64,000 bases of DNA from Rhizophagus clarus (Eukaryota > Glomeromycota > Glomeromycetes > Glomerales > Glomeraceae), in assembly GCA_015698045.1 (NCBI GenBank), contig BLAL01000053.1, forward strand, positions 498,501 through 562,500, read 5' to 3'. Position 1 is the stretch's first letter, and the number at the start of each line of letters is the position of its first letter. Under the pieces are notes generated by a model. It was not told where the DNA came from and did no database searches. It saw nothing but the letters and a program-made list of their open reading frames with translations. Below, piece by piece: positions 47,001 through 59,359 of the stretch. Made by a program: the position numbers and the translations under genes.

Positions 47001-48002
47001 ATGTTTCCAAATAGTGAAACATACTGCAAAGGAAGCTTATTCAAAGGTATCGTGTTGGTACCTTCAGAAGAAAGTCAGCTTACTCCATGGCCAATAAGCG
47101 TAACAGTCTTGATTCTCAATATGGTAATGTTGTATCCGACATATAAATGGAATAGGTTCAGCCTTATATCAGCATTATGGGCTGTTATAAGCAGTTCATT
47201 GTCTCTTTGGCGTGTATGTAGTGCAAAGCAAGGACCAATGATTATCGCATATAATATGCCTTTTAATTTACCTTTAACAATTGGATCTAATATTATCAGG
47301 CTTACCCTTGAAGATGGAACAAAAGGATTTAAAGAAAGGTGGAAAACGTTCTTTAAAGTGATTAATGGAAAAAGTCCACAATACACGGCATTAATGGCAG
47401 ATGTTGGGATAGAATCAGGTAATCAAAATGATCAAAATGAAACCCCATATAAAATTTATCATCGAATTGAAGAAATAGCAAGATTATTCGCATTAATAGT
47501 TTCTCTCCTAGCTATGATGTGGGGTGTAATTCGTGTATGGGAGTGGTGGCTCCCATTTGATTCTATAAACGATGAAATATGTTTGGCTAAATTTCCAGAT
47601 TTCGTTCATGCCACCATAGAAATACCTTCATGTGGATATATTATAACTGATTGGGGTCAGGCTGAAATTTATAATTGTATTCAATTTGAACCTGCAGTTG
47701 GATGGTTTCTTATTATTGTATATACAGCACTTTGTGCAGCGGTACTCGTAGGAATGTTTGTAATCCGCGGGTATTTTATCTGGGCATTGGGAGGTGTTGG
47801 ATCTGCGATCTTGATAGTTATCGCTGGATTACAATCTACATATTCAACGAATAGTTACTGTGTTAAGTTTGTTGCAATATTGATGAATTTGCCTTCAACA
47901 CAAATTCCACAATTACTTAGTCATCAAAGTTTGATCAACCTGTGGTGGTATCGATTTAGTTTAGCACAATGGGCGATCCACCTGTTTACTATTCATGGAT
48001 GA
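47001..48002 (+). CDS. Orphan multi-pass membrane protein
   Basis: The frame is open from 46911, but the first ATG is at 47001, giving 333 aa; an upstream exon is possible. One candidate is an ATG at 46617 with a hydrophobic exon (GLFEIITYLLLYLVCLSLP) and donor AG|gtaaac, but its phase did not fit the acceptors I tried. Five membrane segments are visible at about residues 29-46, 54-72, 158-178, 232-255 and 257-277. A soluble loop (about 100-155) and an extramembrane loop with three Cys (about 194-226) separate them. No transporter signature is recognisable. The frame is long and clean, so I consider it a real gene of unknown function. Confidence 0.65.
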   Translation: MFPNSETYCKGSLFKGIVLVPSEESQLTPWPISVTVLILNMVMLYPTYKWNRFSLISALWAVISSSLSLWRVCSAKQGPMIIAYNMPFNLPLTIGSNIIRLTLEDGTKGFKERWKTFFKVINGKSPQYTALMADVGIESGNQNDQNETPYKIYHRIEEIARLFALIVSLLAMMWGVIRVWEWWLPFDSINDEICLAKFPDFVHATIEIPSCGYIITDWGQAEIYNCIQFEPAVGWFLIIVYTALCAAVLVGMFVIRGYFIWALGGVGSAILIVIAGLQSTYSTNSYCVKFVAILMNLPSTQIPQLLSHQSLINLWWYRFSLAQWAIHLFTIHG

Positions 48003-48009
48003 CAGAAAT

Positions 48010-49690
48010 CATTAAATGTTGTGATATATGAAATTAGTTATTATTCAATAGGATCAAAATCTCTGAAATATGGACTAATAAACCACTAATTTTACTTGTA
48101 ATAAGGCCGATATTTTGTATACTTGTACATTATTTGTTGTTATTGTTCATTAAAATATTAAAACTTATAATATTTTTGGTTTATACTTATTTTCATTAAT
48201 TTTAAAAAGATACAAATGATTTATATTTATTAGTCATATTTACTTTCCAAATTGTAAAGTTTATGTTCATTGAAATATAATTTTAAATATAAATTTCCAT
48301 GTTTAAAAAATTATATTAAAAACTAAAGCAGGAAGTTATATTATTAACTTCTATATTAGTATACTAATATAATTCATTCTTTTAGGATCTAAAGTAACAA
48401 AATTTGAGTATAAATAAAGGAGCTTGAATTTTTAAGATTTAAAATTTCATCTTTTTTTTTTTTTTAAAAAAAAAAAAAAAATTAGTTGCTTCAAAAATGC
48501 GAAAGACATAAAGAACAAAATATGATTGAGTGAATCAAAATTTACTCAACATTGTAAAAAATCATTAATTATTAATATTTTAATCAAACCCAATCATATA
48601 AAATTCCTATAATACCTATTATAATAAATTAAATAAAAATTTTAATTGATTAAAAATTATTTGTTGTTATTCCGATGAAAAATAATGAAGATTTATCTAG
48701 ATACATTTGACCTATCCAAGCTCTTAGTTGTTTAATAATAAACTGGAATAATATATCCTAGTAGTGAGAGTCAAAGTAGAAAAAAAAATTCAATATAAAA
48801 TCCTTTTTTCCTAACAACATTATCTTCCTCGAAAAAAGAGGCAAGCAGTCGAATTACAATTACCCATGCAAATATTATTAGTGTAGAAATAATTCAATAT
48901 TTGCAATAATCTGGATATAATTCTATCACTTATTATTAATATATTATAACTCGATATTATTAAGAACCAAAAATCATCCGAATTATAATTCAAAAAATAT
49001 TAAATTTTTATGATATATTACCATTACATTGTATCACAAATAAAGAGAAATTCAACTCTACTCATTCACATATTGTTAATGCAATTACATTTCACTCATC
49101 ACTATTAAATAGTTATATTAATAATTTTATTAGTTTGTTTTATTAATCATTAATCATTAATTATAATGTAATTACCTGATAATTATTAATTGGCTTTATT
49201 TATAAATTACAAACAAGAACGCGAGACATTTGAAAGTCTAAAGTACCAGAAACAATTATAGTATTTTTAGTAAAGTACTACTTAATTATCCTATAGTATA
49301 AATTATTATATAGTAATTATAGTTCAATTACAAATATGGTAACTTTATAGGATATTATCTACCAACAATTAAGGACAAGATTCAGAAATTAATTTCATAT
49401 CAAATCTTTATTATATTCCTTGAAAATTTATACAATTTTCAGACTAGAATTATAACATGTTATTATTTACCAAATTTTTCTCCAAAAATTCCGAATTTCA
49501 TTAGAGTATTGTTAACAAGTTCTTATGCTTTTAAAAAAAATGTATTATTAAAAAACTTTTTTTAAAAAATTGCAAAATACATCTTCCATATAACTTAGTA
49601 TGTGATGACTGGAGAATATTGCTTAAAACAGACAAAGTAATATAAGAATGTTTTATCATTAATATATCTCCTTTATATTTTTTATCAATG
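48010..49690. other. Intergenic, AT-rich
   Basis: A perfect 20-bp palindrome tatattagtatactaatata lies at 48352-48371, and a T-run/A-run foldback at about 48452-48481. No gene seen. Confidence 0.5.
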
Positions 49691-49704
49691 TAAACATCAC
49701 AAAA

Positions 49705-49923
49705 ATGTTTGTCTGGGTTAAATACAAGGAAATACAACCTTTGAAAGAGGACGCATTGGTCAACACACTAAAGAAAAATTGTGGGACTGACGTCAAAGCA
49801 TTCATATTCATGATAAACATCGGGTTGTGTTATTTTACTGAAGTCCTGATAAAAACAAGTTATAGATTAGCAATGTATTATTATATATCTGCAAATTGGT
49901 TTATTGAAAGAAACCCAAAATGA
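49705..49923 (+). CDS. Possible short or relic coding fragment
   Basis: An ATG frame of 72 codons whose first half (KYKEIQPLKEDALVNTLKKN, CGTDVKAFIFMIN) has protein-like composition and higher GC than its surroundings; the second half looks like noise. Possibly one exon ending near 49815. No partner exon or family recognised. Confidence 0.3.
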   Translation: MFVWVKYKEIQPLKEDALVNTLKKNCGTDVKAFIFMINIGLCYFTEVLIKTSYRLAMYYYISANWFIERNPK

Positions 49924-49929
49924 TAAGTG

Positions 49930-52120
49930 ATTGAAGATATATACATATTTTATTTAGTTGATACAGTAATACAAAATATTATGGTGGATGTTTGGATCAA
50001 CTGCTGTTGGGAGTACAGCATATATATTAATAGCGTTTTTATAATGTAAACCTATATTATATCTAGTATCAATATCTTAAAAAAACAGTAATACAAAATA
50101 TAAAACTACTTATACTTGGAATAGATAGATGGAAACAACTATTTGTGTTATAGTTTGTACAATATTTATTAGCATTTTTAAATCATATAGCTTATACAGT
50201 ATCTATTAGCAAACAATAGATGTATTTTGCACTAATCAAAATTAATACATTCTACATCTATTAAATAATGGGTATAAGGATGAGTAAATATACATATATA
50301 TGAGATAAAAATAAAGAAAATTAATCGAGAAGACAAGATATATATAGCAAACTACAATATAAATAAAATGTACCTTGAAAATCATAAAAAGTCATGAATA
50401 TTAAGACACTTTATTCCAATTTTATAAATATTATTTAATATTTACTATCATGATTTTTAATAATTTCAAAGACAATTGTGTGAAGTCTCCATTTTGTTTT
50501 TAAGTAAAAGTTTAAGCAACTCATAAAAGGTACTGTACCACTTAAGGACAAACAAAAAATTAAAAGGTTTAATAATGGAATTGGTTCTTTAATCATCCTA
50601 GTAAAAATTCTGATCACCCAGACTTGAATATCATAGACTTATGAATTAATTATCTTTTTAATGTGCTGATATTTTTAGATAAAAAGAAATTACTAGCATT
50701 TTTCAATGATTTAAGTTGTTCCCACAAAAGCATCTGCAATTCATAATTTAGTACGAGTGTAAACAAAGAAAATTTCAGCAGAAACAATAACAGAATAATA
50801 CTTCCAAAAAAAATATGAAAAATCTCGCAAACAATGAGTTGCATTTTATCATTTAATTCCAGATGATGCATCGCTTCGATATACAATACCACCAATTCAT
50901 TGAGAATTTGTTTCAAGAAGATCATGTTGTTTAGAAAACAGTTAATAATGTTTACAAAAATTATTCATCAGAATATTAAGAAAAAATATCCTGCCTCATT
51001 CTGTGGCAGATTTTGTATTTTATTTACTGTATATTTGAAGCTTATATATTATAAAAAAATATACAACAAAGCAAAATATTGGATATTGGAAAATAATGTT
51101 ATTTAAACGATTGTCAAATCAATGCTCTCAAGTTGGCAAACAAGATATTCACTTTCGGATTATATTAATTTTACAAACGATCTTATTTAATTTTAATTCT
51201 GGTCAAAATTCATAATCCCTGCCAAAATTGTAGAGTTTTTGTGGGAAGCAAGGGATTATTATGGCCTATTCTTCTTTAAACAGAAGTTCATAGGTGTATG
51301 AATGGATCCTAACATATTATTTCTCACTGATCTTTACTTGCTATTAGATTTTATTTTTCCTGCCATTTTTTGGACTTTTCCCTTAATACTCACAACAAGA
51401 GCCAAAATGTAAGGATCAATCATGTCATAAATATCATTATTTGATCATATAAATCGCAGATTCTATTTAATTTACGATAATAAAAACGTCATTCTTGTAA
51501 CTTTCAACACATGTTATCTTTATTAGAAGATTGATTATTTGCACATTTATGTTTCTTTTGGGCTAAAAATAATCTATCAATTGTAATCAATGTCTTTTCC
51601 AATGCATTTATTTTAACAAAGTCTTCCTAGTTTCGACTATAGTTTGTGTCAGTTTAGGCTGTTATCGTCAACATTTTTCATCAAATAATCAGACTTAGTA
51701 TAGTTTATTAAATCATTTTTTTTTTAACGGTAAAAAAAATCTGCAATAAGCATTATCGCATTGTTCATTTTCTTTGTTAAAAAATGAAAGATTACTTATT
51801 AATTTGATTATTCAATTTTGAAAAAAAAAATTTATCAAAATTTTATCAAATTACCTATTAATTAGATTATTCAATTTTTAAAAAATTTATCAAAATTACT
51901 TATTTTCAATTTTTAAAAAAATTTAATTGTAATTAATATTAAATCTTAACGAAATATATTATTTGATTTATTAATTTGAGTAACAAACATCCATTTCTAA
52001 GTAGTATTACGCAAATTATACGTATAGTCTATTTTAAATAAAAAATAACAATAATACTAAAATCTAGTAAAATACATTAAAAATACGTATATTAATTATA
52101 CTTTCTATTAAACTATAATA
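49930..52120. other. Intergenic, AT-rich
   Basis: A direct repeat acagtaatacaaaatat occurs near 49965 and 50086. The open frames at 50435-50925 (-) and 50900-51106 (+) are hydrophobic AT-rich products I do not support. Nothing else. Confidence 0.45.
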
Positions 52121-52134
52121 TTATAATAATATTA

Positions 52135-53085
52135 TCAACTATTTTCTTCTACATGTATAATTTTTTGTTTTTTATTAGATGTATTTTTGACATTTTCAAC
52201 ACTATTTTGATTATTATTATTAATTTGTTGAATAAAATTTGATTCCTTTGTATTATTATCAAATTCTTCATTATTATATAAAAGATGATTATTTAAATTA
52301 ATATTAGATGTTTCAGAGGATAATGATGAAGGGATTTGAGATAAAATAATGTCATAATTTTCTTGTTTAACGAAAAAATCACATTTATGAAATCCTGCTT
52401 TTACAAGTTGTTCACTCGTAATTCCTTCATTAAATAATTTAAGTAATCTATTACAAGCAAGTCTATTTCTTTGTTCCATTTTACTTTTAATCTTTAATTT
52501 ATTACGTATGAATTCAATTACCCAAGTTTTAACATTTTTAATATTCTTTTCAGGATCATTTTTCATTTCTTCACCAATTTTTAAGAGATCTTCGTAAATC
52601 TGAATAAGTGACATTAAATGTAATAAATTATATGATTCAAGTGATACTCGAAATTTTTCATATTGTAATTCTTGTTTTTGCCATTGATAAATTCTAGCTT
52701 CAGCAGAATTTTCATCTATTATTTTAATAGGTTCAGCTGATAATTCATTTAAAACATTTATTATTTTCGATCCTGATCGATTAGATATAATAAGTGTATC
52801 GTCGTAATTAACTGATGGATGTAATAAAATTTTTTTTAATTTTCTTCCTTTTTTTAACAATAATAATTGTAAAGGATCAAACAACTTATTATCATCCTTA
52901 TCATCCTCATTTGAAGAAATTTCAATACAATTAATTTTCCGTTTTTGACCTTTACTTTTGTTTGATTTTTCTATATCATCATTCTTGTTATCATTGTTTG
53001 TTTGTTTGCATTTTGATATAATTCCGTTTGAGATTTTACGTACTGGTGCTTCTTCCTCCCCTTTTGTTAACGCTATCGATGACGC

Positions 53086-53116
<31 letters not shown>

Positions 53117-54143
53117 ATCGTTACCGCTTCTGATGATGATTTATCAAAGTTATTATTTTTCATAATCCGTTTGTCAATATCATCACGATAATCTATTACG
53201 CTTGCCGAAGATTTTATATCTGAAGAAACCGTGGTATCATCTTTACCAATAATAGTAGCATCATCTTTACCAAGTGTATCCTCATTTTTCACAATCCATT
53301 TATCAATATCATTGCAATAATCTTTAACGTCCACTGAAGCCAGAACCTCTTTTGTCAATTCATCAATTATACCATCTGAACCAGCAGTAGTAGGATCATA
53401 AATTGAATGATTTTGTAAAGAAGTAACCTTTTGCAATTCACTCTTTTTTACGTAAAAGAAAGAAAAAAAAAAAAATTAATTAGAAAATGATGTAATAAAT
53501 AAATAAATCTTTTTTAAAAAAAATAATTCTTCTAAAAAAAAGAACAAAAATTATTTATACCCGTAAACCAATGTTCTGATTTAATAATAATTTGTACTTG
53601 TTTTTATAATCTTCAAGTTCATTTAACACGCTACTTAATTTTATCTGTAAAAAAAAAAAAAAAAAAATGATGAGATAAAAAAATTAATTACAGTATTAAT
53701 ATATTGCTGTTTAATTGATTGATTGCAAGAAAAAAAAAAAAAAAAATAATTAATTATTTTTTATATAATTACCTTGGTGTCTTTGAACTCTGTCTATTTC
53801 AGTTGTAACGATAAAAAAAAAATTAATTTTATTTTCAAAAAAAATCAAATCAAATCAAAATTTTAAAATTCAAAAATTCAAATACTTTTACCTTAAAATC
53901 CGACGATAATAAATTGATTTCTTCTAATGATTCATGTAAATCAAAATATTCGTAACCTTCATCTTGTTTATATGATACTTTAACAACGTTCTTTTCAAAA
54001 GAACATGTATCAACTTTATGGTCGGTTTTTACCCAAATAAGAGAAAGTGCGTCTGAAATTAAATTCTTATTATATTCAGAAATATTGATTTTTTTTTCAC
54101 GAATTTTTGAGTTAGAAGATGCAGGAGTTCTAATTGACATCAT
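52135..54143 (-). CDS. Nuclear-type coiled-coil protein, 554 aa, four exons
   Basis: Exons on the minus strand: 53892-54143, a 21-nt micro-exon 53773-53793, 53561-53644 and 52135-53442. All introns are GT-AG and all junctions phase 0. Start chosen at ATG 54143. Residues about 80-130 (LSSVLNELEDYKNKYKLLLN and on) form a predicted coiled coil. A short repeated module DY-x-(N/D)DIDK-x-I-x-KN occurs twice, 43 residues apart (about 160-172 and 203-215). A poly-Ser run at about 229-238 comes from a TCA/TCG microsatellite. NLS-like basic blocks KGQKRK (near 283) and KKGRKLKK lie in the middle; the C-terminus is Asn-rich. Family not recognised. The exon structure and clean frame argue for a functional gene, probably nuclear. 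Confidence 0.75.
53082..53115. repeat. (GAT)n trinucleotide microsatellite within a coding exon
   Basis: About eleven GAT-type units on the plus strand, read on the minus strand as a serine run. Likely length-variable. Confidence 0.85.
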
Positions 54144-54159
54144 TCCCCTACCGAACAAA

Positions 54160-55980
54160 ATACTTTATATAAAAATAATAAATATATGAAAAATATAAAT
54201 AAAAATATATAAATTAAAAAAAAAAAAAAATAAATATTTATTAATTAATTATTACCTTGATTTTATTGTAAAATGTAGGAAAAAAAAAAAAAAAAAAAAA
54301 ATATATATTAGGAAGATAGAAAAAATTGAAGACCGAATATAAAAAAAAACAAAAAACCTATATATTTATGCGTGTAACAATAAGTAAAACAAGGATAAGA
54401 TTTTTAGGCGGTAAAAAAGGTACATTAATCTTTATATAGTATACATATAGGATGTCAATACTAATGCACGTGGTACGTTAAATTGCTTTCGGGTATGTTA
54501 AGTTTGTCACATTGCAGATGCATAAGGTTCCGTGTAATATTATTAACAGGGGGCGCAAATAGTTTTATTTGCATGATTATATCTTAAATGGAATGGTATA
54601 TGATTCAAAAATATACTATTTTAGTTTTTACGATAAAATTTATTGGACAAAAATGTCTACGAATAAAATATGCTATGCAATTTTAATACTAAAAAATAAT
54701 TTAATAAAATAAAATCATGATTTATTTCCTTAAAAAAGAAAATAACTAAAAAAAACGTTTCATCCTTTCACATATATTTTTCATGTACAATTGCATTATC
54801 AAATAATGTTATCAATTAATAAAATAATATTATCGATATTAGTCAATTTTTAATGATTTGAATGATGAATAGTTTATAGAAATCTAGGTAACAGATGATC
54901 AGATGATCCTTAAAAAGTTCCTAATTTCCTGTTACATAATTATTATGTTACAAAAGTCAATATTCTATATATAGCTGATCTTAATATATATTTTATATTA
55001 TATATTTTTTTCAATTATTATATAAATATCACAATAAATTCTATTGTATGAAACAAAAAATTCTTTTTTCTTAATATAAATCTATTGCTGGAAAATTAGA
55101 ATAAAGTTAGATGCATAGACTTGAAGAATGCGAAGAATGCGAAGAATGTGAATAATATGAAGAATGTTAAGAATGTGAGATGCTATCGATACCATCGATA
55201 ACTGCACGACGTGAAAAGATTAGGATAACAAGGCTTTTTTATCTTTATTATATATCATGATAAGAACAATACAAATTTTGTCAGAAATTTCATAACGTCA
55301 AAATGACATAAAAGAGAATATTTGTGTTTTCGATCCCGTATTCCCGTAAATCCGGATCACCTCACATCTCAATCTTAATCTCAATATCAATCTCAATCAT
55401 TGTTTTTTGCCGATAATAAATCATAACAGATAACCTGACCATTTTCCATATTTTTTGGTTTTTTTCCAATTACAATAGAATCAATGTATGAATGCACGAA
55501 TGCTAATTCTGATCAAAGAACAAACAATGGATGTTATTGTCGAAAACACCATAATGATTATCAGCTAAGGGTTTATTAATTAAAAATTAAAAGGGTTGAA
55601 TAACTGCAAAGGACACATGATCTTGTGCTCGTTGCAAAGAAGGTAATATAATTTTACTATATTCGTTCTTAATCAAAAAATCCTTTGTTCTTGATTTATA
55701 CGAATTCATGTGTTGATGATCTCATATGGTAGATCCTTATTCAACTATCCCGTTACACCCATATATTGATTCCAAACTAAAATTAGCACCTGGTCACATA
55801 CGAATAGTATGATACATAATTTATATAAATACTGTCTTACAAGGTTTTTTTTTTTTTAACTTTATTAAAGCCTAGTGCAGTTGACGTGGATATCATTTAA
55901 ATAGAATATATTTTTCGTTATCATTTCTATTATTTTTCATTATTAATCTACTTTTTCATTTTTATTTAAAGTTATTAAAA

Positions 55981-56012
<32 letters not shown>

Positions 56013-56219
56013 CTTTTTTTTGCTCTTGTATTTTTTTTTTTTTTATCTGTTATCAAAAACTTTCTCATTTTTTATTTTATATCCTTTTCTTTCTTTCTTT
56101 TTTTTTTTCTTATTTTTTTATGTATTTGATTATTTTTTCCTATTCGATTTCTTACTCGTTTCCTACAACAATTCGTTCGATTTATCCGAATTTTGGCTTG
56201 ATATTGAAAAATTTGGTGC

Positions 56220-56253
<34 letters not shown>

Positions 56254-56380
56254 AAAATTAAAAATTGATTGTTTGTTCAATTTTACCCAAAACGAATTCA
56301 TAATAATATATATATATACATGTATAATAGAACATGACGCGCCATAATACGTCACATACAGAAAAATATTTGGGTGGTCA
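54160..56380. other. Intergenic, AT-rich, with short tandem tracts
   Basis: Contains nine-base repeats gaagaatg(c/t) at about 55123-55175, a caatct-type patch at about 55365-55400, a T-rich strand at 55990-56120 and a 27-nt A run at about 56223-56250. A coding-like stretch SFDLSEFWLDIEKF at about 56170-56215 could be a 5' exon of the next gene, but I could not link it. Confidence 0.4.
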
Positions 56381-56419
56381 CAGACAGGTATCTGATACAC
56401 AATTGTTTTTTTAATTATT

Positions 56420-57530
56420 ACGTCAAAAATAATGGTACTGCGGAATTTTTGTTGGCGAGTGATTTAAAAAGGGTAATACGTGAATTTACAACCTAAAAAT
56501 ATATATATAATTTTTAATTATCTTTCCTAATTAATATTCTTTTATTATTATTTCTCTTTTAATATAACTTATTAGGGTGATTCCGTTTATAATAATAATA
56601 ATTCAATGTCAATGATTTGGGAAGAGGTAAAAAGAAAAAAAATTTTTTTTTTTTTTTTTCTTATCTCGGTTCTTTGATTGGATGATTCTAAAGAACAAAG
56701 AATCATCTGCACATATTTCTGCATATACATACAAAAAAGTAACAATATAGTTTTTTTTTCATTATTATATAGGAAATGCAAGATGAACAAATCATTGCTG
56801 ATGAAACCACAATAACGCCTAAATCAAAAAAGGTAATTATTAAACAATTAGAGGTATAATTGAAAAAAAAAATATATATATTTCTATATCAATATCCTTT
56901 TATATTATTTTTAATAGAAGTAAAAAAATTTTTTTTTTTTTTTTTTTTCCTTTTGATAATATGGGTAATCAACAGAAAGATTTTATTGAACAAAACAAAC
57001 AATCCTCTCAATCTACTTCTAAATCAACTTTTACTAAAAGGCCAAGAGAAGATTCTCCTACTACTCCAACCGGTCGTCAATCACCAGCAAAACTTGATAA
57101 AAAGAAGAACTATGGAGTATCTTCTTCAACAGCACATTCTACTTACTCTCGTTCTTCTGAAATCGCGTTACGTGAAGAAGTTAAGAAATTGAAAAGGATC
57201 TTGTTAGAACGTGATGATTGGTTAAGAGAAAAAGAAGCTGAACTATTAGAAGCTGAAGATGTTATTGATGCTTTACAGGAACGTGTTCGTGCAATCGAAG
57301 TTCGTAACCGTGAATTACAAAGGGAGAATGAAATCATGAGAAATTATATAGAAGAAGAAGAAAAAAAAAAGAAATCTCCTGCCAATGAACTAAATATATT
57401 TATTAGTTCTGTGATGAATGAAATTCGTGGTGAACCTGCTTCTTCGGAACGCGTTAATGAAACCGAAGATCATTTGCAAAAAGAAAATGAATTTACGAAT
57501 TATTCAGAGGAACGGAGTAGAAGAAATTAG
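56420..57530 (+). CDS. Coiled-coil protein, multi-exon, 5' end uncertain
   Basis: Supported exons: one ending at 56472 (GTAEFLLASDLKR), 56576-56626, 56773-56832 and 56976-57530. All internal junctions are phase 0 with GT-AG borders, and an exceptionally long T tract precedes the last acceptor. The start codon was not found; the feature start is approximate. The last exon begins with a Ser/Thr/Pro-rich basic region (TKRPREDSPTTPTGRQSPAK) and then a clear heptad pattern of about 75 residues (REEVKKLKRILLERDDWLRE, ELLEAEDVIDALQERV, NRELQRENEI). The product is probably a soluble, self-associating protein. The frame ends at TAG 57528-57530, but a neighbouring frame continues coding-like to 57612. 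Family not recognised. Confidence 0.65.
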
Positions 57531-57614
57531 GTTTATTAATTCCATGTTAAACAACATTCAAAGAATTCGTAAAGAATCTTTTTCTCTGGCTGGCTGGAAA
57601 ATTGATGATTGACG

Positions 57615-58650
57615 ATGAATCGACGGTTTTTTGGATATTTTATTTTAAATGGTTTTTTTTTTACGTAGAGGGGTTTTTTTTTCGGATGTAAAATACACTT
57701 GGAATATTTTGTATAATTATTATTTACGGTACTCCTTTTTTTTTTAAAAAAAAAAAAAAAGTATGTACTAAAATTATTGAAAATAATACAATACTTTCTT
57801 CTATAATGAACTAGCATGATAAGGAACATAGATGTTTTTGTTGAAGCTTTTTTTTTTATATGTAATACAAATTATTTCAATTAGTGTTTAAAAAGCGTAA
57901 ACATTTATTCATGTACTTTTATGATTAAAATATTAGCAATTTTGTATTATACATTAGTTGTTAGCATTAATAAATTTATTAAACTTATTATTTGTACACT
58001 TGATTTATAATAGATTATGTATCATATAACTACATGAATGTACAAAGAAACTTGTTTTTTTTAAATAAAATAATGAAAATAAAAAAATAAAATTAAAAGT
58101 TTGTAAATTCAAAAAAAAAAAACCAATTAATTAATTTTAAAATTAGATTAATTATTTATTAATACCGTCACCATATTTTATCATATTGAACAAAATTCGA
58201 GCGAAATAATTCATATATTTCATATTATATTTCACTAAAAAATAAATAAATGGTAAATAAATTATTCGTACAAAAAAAAAAAAATTTGTTCAACCGATAA
58301 CACCTTTATTATAATATAAATTAAAGAATTCATGTCGGAATTTAGAAAGTTTAAATTGGATCTAAGAAGTTTTCTTCATAAAAACAGAGAAAAAAAAAAT
58401 TAGAATAAAAATAAAAGTAAGGTTATAAACTATTAATTACAAACATCTCGGTAATACATAAAAAATAATCCAGATAGAACCGATAATTTTTGTAAATTTT
58501 CTCTAGTTAACTTTGTCGGTAAGCGAATTGTTTGTGGACTTGTAGCCATTATTGACCGATTGTATTTCCCGCTCGTTTTTCCATCCCTTTCTATTCCTCT
58601 CTTCAATCTCTTTCAGTTAACAATAATTATCAATAAGTTCAATCTCAAAT
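57615..58650. other. 3' flank and intergenic, AT-rich
   Basis: T-rich hairpin (t-run/a-run) at about 57738-57761 and homopolymer runs. No gene supported. Confidence 0.5.
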
Positions 58651-58667
58651 TGTCAAACGAACTCATA

Positions 58668-59240
58668 GCGTTTAACAAGTCTATAAACTGTTCTCACGAG
58701 TTCTGAATACTCTCGGAATACTTCATGAACAACTATATTCATAATTTTTGGTAAATCAAGTGTAGGTAACAACTTATACAAGCACAATACCAAACGCTTG
58801 GATTAACATTGTAACTTACATGCAAATCATGACAACAGAATACTGGACCGTTTATTAGATGACAATATATAGAATAAGATTAATGTTTTGTCACCACTTT
58901 ACCAGGTCTCGGATTCACCATAATCTAGAAATTCAATTGTGAATAGCCAAGCCAGGTAGTGGCCAGGTAAATCACATTTGTCACTGATCACTTTATAATA
59001 TTTTTCACTATTACAAGTTGTGACCTCTTATTTGAAGTCTCATGTGAAGCGGATAATAAGCTCTATAAATTTGAAAAGTTTCGTCAACGAAAGAGTTAAT
59101 ATCAGTTTGCAAAATATTATATATTTTAGAACCTACATCTTGCTCTCGTTGCTCATATTACTCGACATCCGAACTTTATCTTTTCAAATGAACTGAATCT
59201 TAAGAGGTAGGAGAGGTAGCTTTTTCATATTTTCGAGGTA
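58668..59240 (-). pseudogene. Unidentified gene relic in several pieces
   Basis: Minus-strand pieces with clear coding composition: EQREQDVGSKIYNILQTDIN, SFVDETFQIYRAYYPLHMRL near 59030-59140; DKCDLPGHYLAWLFTIEFLD near 58900-58980; and KRLVLCLYKLLPTLDLPKIM, NIVVHEVFREYSELVRTVYR near 58670-58800, ending at TGA near 58670. They are separated by stops and do not share one frame. I do not recognise the family. Tyr/Phe/Leu-rich helical content suggests a globular protein. It is a decayed gene or one with several introns not resolved here. Confidence 0.4.
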
Positions 59241-59265
59241 TGGATAGTAATGGTGCAGCAGCTAG

Positions 59266-59355
59266 GCCTTAACCCACAACTCGCAACCCACGACCCGCAA
59301 CCGCAACCGCAACCGCAACTCGCAACTTGCAACTCGAAACCCGCAACTCGCAACC
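59266..59355. repeat. (CGCAAC)n-type hexanucleotide patch
   Basis: About a dozen degenerate cgcaac/ccacaac/cgaaac units in a row, GC-rich in a very AT-rich setting. Not telomere-like in position or unit. Confidence 0.75.
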
Positions 59356-59359
59356 TGTA

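Noticed and set aside
50435..50700. Possible Tc1/mariner fragment (SDHPDLNIIDL on the plus strand)
   Set aside because: The resemblance to the SPDLNxIE block is only a few residues, with no DD(D/E) context and no TIRs.
52958..53191. 77-codon plus-strand ORF with a poly-Asp run
   Set aside because: It is the antisense of the serine microsatellite in the minus-strand exon.
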